This document shows positions 6,697-9,661 of a DNA stretch of 9,661 nucleotides, in pieces; position 1 is the first letter of the stretch, and the number at the start of each line of letters is the position of its first letter. Under the pieces are notes generated by a model. It was not told where the DNA came from. It worked only from the letters and a program-made list of their open reading frames with translations, and did not search any database. The position numbers and the translations under genes were made by a program. Origin of the DNA: Leptospira sp. (GTDB taxonomy: Bacteria > Spirochaetota > Leptospiria > Leptospirales > Leptospiraceae); NCBI GenBank assembly GCA_025457985.1, contig JALOTI010000094.1, positions 1 to 9,661 on the forward strand. Direction: 5' to 3'.

Positions 6697-8063
6697 TTTT
6701 TTTTGGTTTAGAAAAAAATATTTTCTCTGCAATTAACGATTATTATCTTTTATCTATATTAATTTTTTCCTTACTGATCTTGCCTGGTGGATTTCTAATT
6801 GGAGAGACCATCACAGAAAGATTTCCTGCACCTGAAGGATTTCAAAAAAACCAAATAGAACAAAATAGTTTTGCTGAATTTCTTAGAAACTATCCTTTAA
6901 AACCGCAAGGATCACCAGTTTATCATTTTGACGGAAGTGAAAAGAATAAAGAAGTCCACGTGGCTGTTTTAGACTTTCCACTTCTTAAAAAAGATCTGAT
7001 CCAATGTGCAGATGCAATCATTAAGTTACGAGCAGAATATCTCTTTAGTCGTGGCTTCTATAACAAAATCAAATTTAAAATTACAAATGGAATGGATGTA
7101 CCTTTCTCGGAATTTGCGAAAGGTAAACGAGTTCGAGTCCGGGGAAACAATACGACATGGATTGAAGATAAATTCAAAAAAGGAAACAACAGAGAAGTAT
7201 TCGATGAGTATTTGTTCTTTATTTATAGTTATGCGGGAACTGCATCACTCGGAAAAGAACTCGTAACAGTTCAACCTAAGGACATTAAAATTGGTGATCT
7301 TTTTTTGGAAGCAGGTTCTCCTGGGCATGCTGTCCTTGTCGTCGATTTAGCTAAAAATCCATCCACGCACGAAAAAATCTTTCTTCATGGTATAGGATTC
7401 CTAAAGGAAACCTGGAAACTCCCGAGTGGACTTTTTCAAAAAATTCACTGGTTCGATTTAAAGAATAATCGTATGGAAACAATTCGCAGGATCGCAGTCT
7501 ACTGTGGAAGTTCGGATGGAGTTGATGTCAGTTTCAGCACTCTAGCTTACCAGTTGGGCAAATTTTTAACTGACAATCGCATTGGAGTTGTATACGGAGG
7601 AGCCAATATCGGTCTTATGGGACAAGTGGCCAATGGAGCCCTAGATAACGGTGGTTTTGTGATTGGTGTCTTACCAAAATTCTTAAAAATCAAAGAGATA
7701 GAACATCCAAATCTATCAGAGATCCATATCGTCGACACCATGCAAGAACGCAAATTTAAGATGTATGAATTGGCTGATGGATTCTTGGCTCTACCTGGTG
7801 GTTTTGGAACAATGGAAGAGTTATTTGAGATTTTGACCTGGAGCCAACTTGGTCTACACCAAAAACCAATAGGAATTCTAAATTGGAACGGATTCTATGA
7901 TAGTTTAATCAACCAGTTACAAAGGATGGTAGATGAGGGATTTCTTAAAAAATCTCATTATGAGCTCTTAAAAGTTTATTCCAGTATAGAAAGTGCTCTC
8001 AAATCTTTTGAATTGTATTCTTCACCCACACAAACAAATTGGTTAACGGAAGATAAATTATAA
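6684..8063 (+). CDS. Open frame joining a secreted DUF4846 protein to a LOG-family enzyme (probably not an ancestral fusion)
   Basis: No stop interrupts this frame. Counting residues from TTG 6684, a signal or anchor helix lies at about 20-40 (YYLLSILIFSLLILPGGFLIG). DUF4846 follows to about 232, with RFPAPEGF, the NSF..FLRN.PLKP.GS.V..(f/y).G segment, VHVAVLDF, LIQCADAIIKLRAEYLFS, (f/i)TNG, (v/i)RVRGN..TW, YAGTASLGKEL and IGDLFLEAGSPGHAVLVVDLA. After KIFL (about 7385) the frame departs from the family for some 29 residues and then enters a complete LOG protein at Met264 (7473). The true DUF4846 ending lies in another frame (7385-7468). TTG 6684 is chosen because GGGAAGAAG ends just upstream (6671-6679); TTG 6669 in the same frame lacks such a site. 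DUF4846 function is unknown; the signal implies the periplasm or membrane. As sequenced, the DUF4846 part is truncated and altered at its C-terminus. Confidence 0.7.
   Translation: MQRVIFFGLEKNIFSAINDYYLLSILIFSLLILPGGFLIGETITERFPAPEGFQKNQIEQNSFAEFLRNYPLKPQGSPVYHFDGSEKNKEVHVAVLDFPLLKKDLIQCADAIIKLRAEYLFSRGFYNKIKFKITNGMDVPFSEFAKGKRVRVRGNNTTWIEDKFKKGNNREVFDEYLFFIYSYAGTASLGKELVTVQPKDIKIGDLFLEAGSPGHAVLVVDLAKNPSTHEKIFLHGIGFLKETWKLPSGLFQKIHWFDLKNNRMETIRRIAVYCGSSDGVDVSFSTLAYQLGKFLTDNRIGVVYGGANIGLMGQVANGALDNGGFVIGVLPKFLKIKEIEHPNLSEIHIVDTMQERKFKMYELADGFLALPGGFGTMEELFEILTWSQLGLHQKPIGILNWNGFYDSLINQLQRMVDEGFLKKSHYELLKVYSSIESALKSFELYSSPTQTNWLTEDKL
7385..7468 (+). pseudogene. Stranded C-terminus of the DUF4846 gene in a shifted frame
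   Basis: In the frame two bases ahead of the long open frame, 7385-7468 reads SWYRIPKGNLETPEWTF and then SKNSLVRFKE followed by TAA (7466-7468). This matches the usual DUF4846 ending: an (S/P)WY motif, a short linker, a TPEW.F motif and a final L.RF. It lies directly after the in-frame KIFL of the main DUF4846 part. The family normally has a stretch of about 20 residues (of the type AQ..MPAQ..H(i/v)L.NP) between these two points, and it is absent in every frame here. This indicates a deletion of about 20 codons whose length was not a multiple of three. The stop lies 4 bases before the LOG ATG. Confidence 0.75.
7473..8063 (+). CDS. LOG-family (TIGR00730) nucleoside 5'-monophosphate phosphoribohydrolase
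   Basis: From the ATG at 7473 the product is 196 residues, the normal length for LOG proteins, and begins METIRRIAVYCGSS just as family members do. Motifs: CGSS (11-14), VVYGGANIGLMG (39-50), MQERKFKMYELAD (90-102) and the nucleotide-binding signature PGGFGTMEE (108-116). Arg93 and Glu116 fit the usual catalytic positions. Characterised members cleave the N-glycosidic bond of nucleoside monophosphates (cytokinin riboside phosphates in plants and some bacteria), releasing base and ribose 5-phosphate; many bacterial members act on AMP. It is a cytosolic Rossmann-fold enzyme. Only weak AAAGAA lies upstream. Originally it would have been coupled to the DUF4846 stop four bases before; it is now in frame with upstream DUF4846 coding sequence. 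Confidence 0.88.
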   Translation: METIRRIAVYCGSSDGVDVSFSTLAYQLGKFLTDNRIGVVYGGANIGLMGQVANGALDNGGFVIGVLPKFLKIKEIEHPNLSEIHIVDTMQERKFKMYELADGFLALPGGFGTMEELFEILTWSQLGLHQKPIGILNWNGFYDSLINQLQRMVDEGFLKKSHYELLKVYSSIESALKSFELYSSPTQTNWLTEDKL

Positions 8064-8076
8064 ATCTCTGGTAACT

Positions 8077-8778
8077 TTGTTTCAACGTAAGCTTTTCAAT
8101 TTTCTATTCATTTCTCTGGTCTTTTGTTATTCCTGCACCTCGGATCTGAAAAACTTTATCGATCATCAAAATGATCCTATTAAAATCTATTTGGAACCCA
8201 CTGAGGTTGATATAGAAATTCTTTTTCTTAGATCGATTAGCTCTAAAACGGCCGAGGGTGATGAGAAAAAGGTACTCATTCAAAAACTCACCCAACAAAA
8301 TGCAAATTGGTTTCGTACAAGGCTTCGATCAACTCTATTGAAGAATGGAATTCCAGTCGTTAATCGAGATAGAGCAAATATCATTTTAAAAACTAAAATT
8401 GTAGATATGGGTGAAGTTCGACCAAAGATGTTTATCGAAGGTCTTTCGATTGGTCTTGTTTTAGGGTTGATTGCAGGAGAAGTCACAGGAAATCCAGAGG
8501 TGGGTCTTGCTGTTTTTGTTTGGGAAGTGATCGAAGAAATTATTATTTTATATGTATTAAAGTCTTACTTTATGGTCACCACCATTGAATTAACAGCTGA
8601 GGATTTAGAAGGTAATAAACTACTTACAAAAGAATTTACTGCATATTCGAACGATGATTTTATTAAAAAACTTCCCGAGTTTTCAAAAAATCTTAGAGAA
8701 AATAAAGTAAGAGCGAGTTTGGATCAAAATGCGGAAGATATAACCGAATTCATTTATAAACTCAAACACAAGTTATGA
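8077..8778 (+). CDS. Probable lipoprotein with a hydrophobic glycine-rich segment
   Basis: The 233-residue frame begins at TTG 8077, 13 bases after the LOG stop. This start is supported by the ideal signal it gives: MFQRKLFNFLFISLVFCYSC, basic start, hydrophobic core, likely lipidation at Cys20 (Cys17 is less suitable because Phe precedes it). The mature part has a strand-rich region (about 36-110), containing 'NANWFRTRLRSTLLKNGIPVVNRDRANIILKTKI' split around 75-108, reminiscent in layout of small periplasmic lipoproteins. Next come a glycine-containing hydrophobic stretch (about 119-160) that could cross or embed in a membrane, and a charged C-terminal region. No family is recognised. The stop overlaps the next start as ATGA, so the two are translationally coupled. 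Confidence 0.72.
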   Translation: MFQRKLFNFLFISLVFCYSCTSDLKNFIDHQNDPIKIYLEPTEVDIEILFLRSISSKTAEGDEKKVLIQKLTQQNANWFRTRLRSTLLKNGIPVVNRDRANIILKTKIVDMGEVRPKMFIEGLSIGLVLGLIAGEVTGNPEVGLAVFVWEVIEEIIILYVLKSYFMVTTIELTAEDLEGNKLLTKEFTAYSNDDFIKKLPEFSKNLRENKVRASLDQNAEDITEFIYKLKHKL

Positions 8779-9410
8779 ATCCAGAAAAACCCATTTGGCT
8801 ATGGAAAACTAATAATGAATTTGTTTTATTAAAACTTTTTTGTATTCTATTAGGAGTTTATTTCTTATCGAAAGTTGCCGGATTTTTAACTCATCGTTAT
8901 GAAATTATTCAAAAACATGGAAAACGTTTGGATAGGCTTGCTTTTAGAACAGGTTGTACGGCAGAAGAGAGAAAAATACTACAAAACTTTTACTTCAACT
9001 TAAAACAAAGGCATAGGGTTTTGCTTGCCCACAACCATATCAAAGATTTTTTAAGAATCCATCTTTTACAATTTTTAGCCCATTCGAAACTTGAGACACC
9101 AGAAAGATTTCTAAGCTTAGTTTCCAAACTTTTAGATACAGCAAATCATCCATCACAGGAACCACAAATAAAGGAATTTGTTTTGCTCAAACAAAACTTA
9201 AAAATAAGTTTTGGACAAATTCAATCACAAGGTATAGGTATTTTTTCGATTCTTTCCGCTGACTTATCTTTTTTGAATCATTTGGAGACAAATTCTAAAA
9301 TTGAGATTTGTTTTTTCCGAAATCAACGGGGTACGTTAACGTTCAGAGGAATAGTCTCTGAAAACGCGAATGATACTTGTGGTATAACAGTGAAATTAAT
9401 TGATGTTTGA
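8775..9410 (+). CDS. Membrane-anchored protein of unknown function, possibly with a C-terminal PilZN/YcgR-N-like barrel
   Basis: The 211-residue product has one hydrophobic helix near the start (about 16-38, FVLLKLFCILLGVYFLSKVAGFL) and no lipobox, so it is probably anchored in the inner membrane with the rest in the cytoplasm. Residues about 55-140 are helical (RLAFRTGCTAEERKILQNFY...). Residues about 143-211 look like a small beta domain. There, KIEICFFRNQRGTLTFRGIV (175-194) loosely resembles the N-terminal domain of spirochaetal PilZ/YcgR proteins, though no PilZ RxxxR motif is present. That likeness is weak. The start overlaps the preceding stop by four bases (ATGA), marking it as the last gene of the cluster. 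The stop codon lies inside a ten-base palindrome. Confidence 0.65.
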   Translation: MNPEKPIWLWKTNNEFVLLKLFCILLGVYFLSKVAGFLTHRYEIIQKHGKRLDRLAFRTGCTAEERKILQNFYFNLKQRHRVLLAHNHIKDFLRIHLLQFLAHSKLETPERFLSLVSKLLDTANHPSQEPQIKEFVLLKQNLKISFGQIQSQGIGIFSILSADLSFLNHLETNSKIEICFFRNQRGTLTFRGIVSENANDTCGITVKLIDV

Positions 9411-9661
9411 CGTCAATTTTACGACTGTGAACGTTCTTGCATGTTCAGTTATAAGCTTATTAAGGCAAATTCAGATCGTTCGTTGGAATGGATCTGCAAC
9501 GTGCTGTGGTTCGTCACAGTAACCCGAACCGAGGATTATTCACACAAATTCTACGGAATAGAAAGGTTTATTTCAATCAATCAACAATATCTTCACGCGA
9601 GATTCATCGACGACTGAATTTTTCTGTCTGTTTGCTTACACAATTCTATAAATACAATTTT
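9411..9661. other. 3' region without a convincing gene
   Basis: All frames were read. The longest plus-strand ORF is 58 codons (ATG 9441 to TGA 9615-9617), with no ribosome site and no recognisable product. On the minus strand a frame enters from the right edge and stops at 9593-9595 after 22 codons, so a partial gene end is possible. The region holds the palindromes TTGACGTCAA (9407-9416), GAACGTTC (9429-9436) and ATAAGCTTAT (9451-9460). It also has interleaved inverted pairs CTGTG/CACAG (9503-9507 and 9515-9519) and GGTTCG/CGAACC (9508-9513 and 9525-9530). None forms a stem followed by a U-run, so no intrinsic terminator is called. Confidence 0.5.

Noticed and set aside
6697..6725. T-run and A-run as an intrinsic terminator
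   Set aside because: It pairs only A with T, has no GC stem, and lies inside the coding start of the DUF4846 gene.
7385..7468. Programmed ribosomal frameshifting to reach the DUF4846 C-terminus
   Set aside because: A frameshift could reach the ending but could not restore the missing family segment of about 20 residues. There is only a short A-run (7372-7376) and no evident stimulatory structure.
6684..8063. A genuine novel DUF4846-LOG fusion enzyme
   Set aside because: The normal DUF4846 ending persists out of frame with its own stop, directly before a canonical LOG start. Recent deletion and frameshift explains the layout better than an evolved fusion.
9503..9530. Inverted pairs as an integron attC site or terminator
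   Set aside because: The pairs overlap each other, have no U-run, and do not show the paired core sites expected of attC.
9441..9617. 58-codon ORF in the 3' region
   Set aside because: There is no ribosome binding site, no recognisable sequence and no neighbour support; this length occurs by chance.

Overview
The window looks like chromosomal DNA of a spirochaete of the genus Leptospira, most likely the saprophytic (L. biflexa-like) side. This is inference from low GC, short intergenic gaps, permissive spirochaetal lipoboxes, a class III cyclase tail next to an slr1658-type regulator, and several lipoproteins of unrecognised family. No rRNA, tRNA, CRISPR array, insertion sequence or prophage gene is visible.

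Layout. Bases 1-213 hold the C-terminal tail of what is probably a class III adenylate/guanylate cyclase, followed by an ATPase-like slr1658-family regulator (240-818). A TetR/AcrR repressor with a WHG-type C-terminal domain (824-1459, minus) is transcribed divergently from a two-gene membrane operon (1544-2913): an eight-helix protein of a recognisable but unnamed family and an ABA4-like (DUF4281) protein. The 84-bp divergent spacer carries a good promoter whose elements are covered by a 31-bp imperfect palindrome, a convincing TetR operator candidate. Convergent to this operon is a 547-residue zinc-ribbon/ankyrin-repeat protein (2910-4553, minus).

The right half (4742-9410, all plus) starts with a zinc-dependent medium-chain dehydrogenase, followed by a tightly packed, partly overlapping cluster of envelope genes: two lipoproteins (5828-6409 and 6379-6696), a secreted DUF4846 protein, a LOG-family nucleotide phosphoribohydrolase, a third lipoprotein (8077-8778) and a membrane-anchored protein (8775-9410). 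The last 251 bases contain no convincing gene.

The main discovery is in 6684-8063. It reads as one open frame fusing DUF4846 to LOG, but the normal DUF4846 C-terminus is still present in another reading frame (7385-7468), ending in its own stop four bases before an ATG that is exactly where a LOG protein should begin. The apparent fusion is best explained by a frame-shifting internal deletion of roughly 20 codons in a DUF4846 gene that used to sit directly upstream of a separate LOG gene. No wholly new defence or mobile system is evident. The TetR/eight-helix/ABA4 module is the best candidate for an uncharacterised functional unit.
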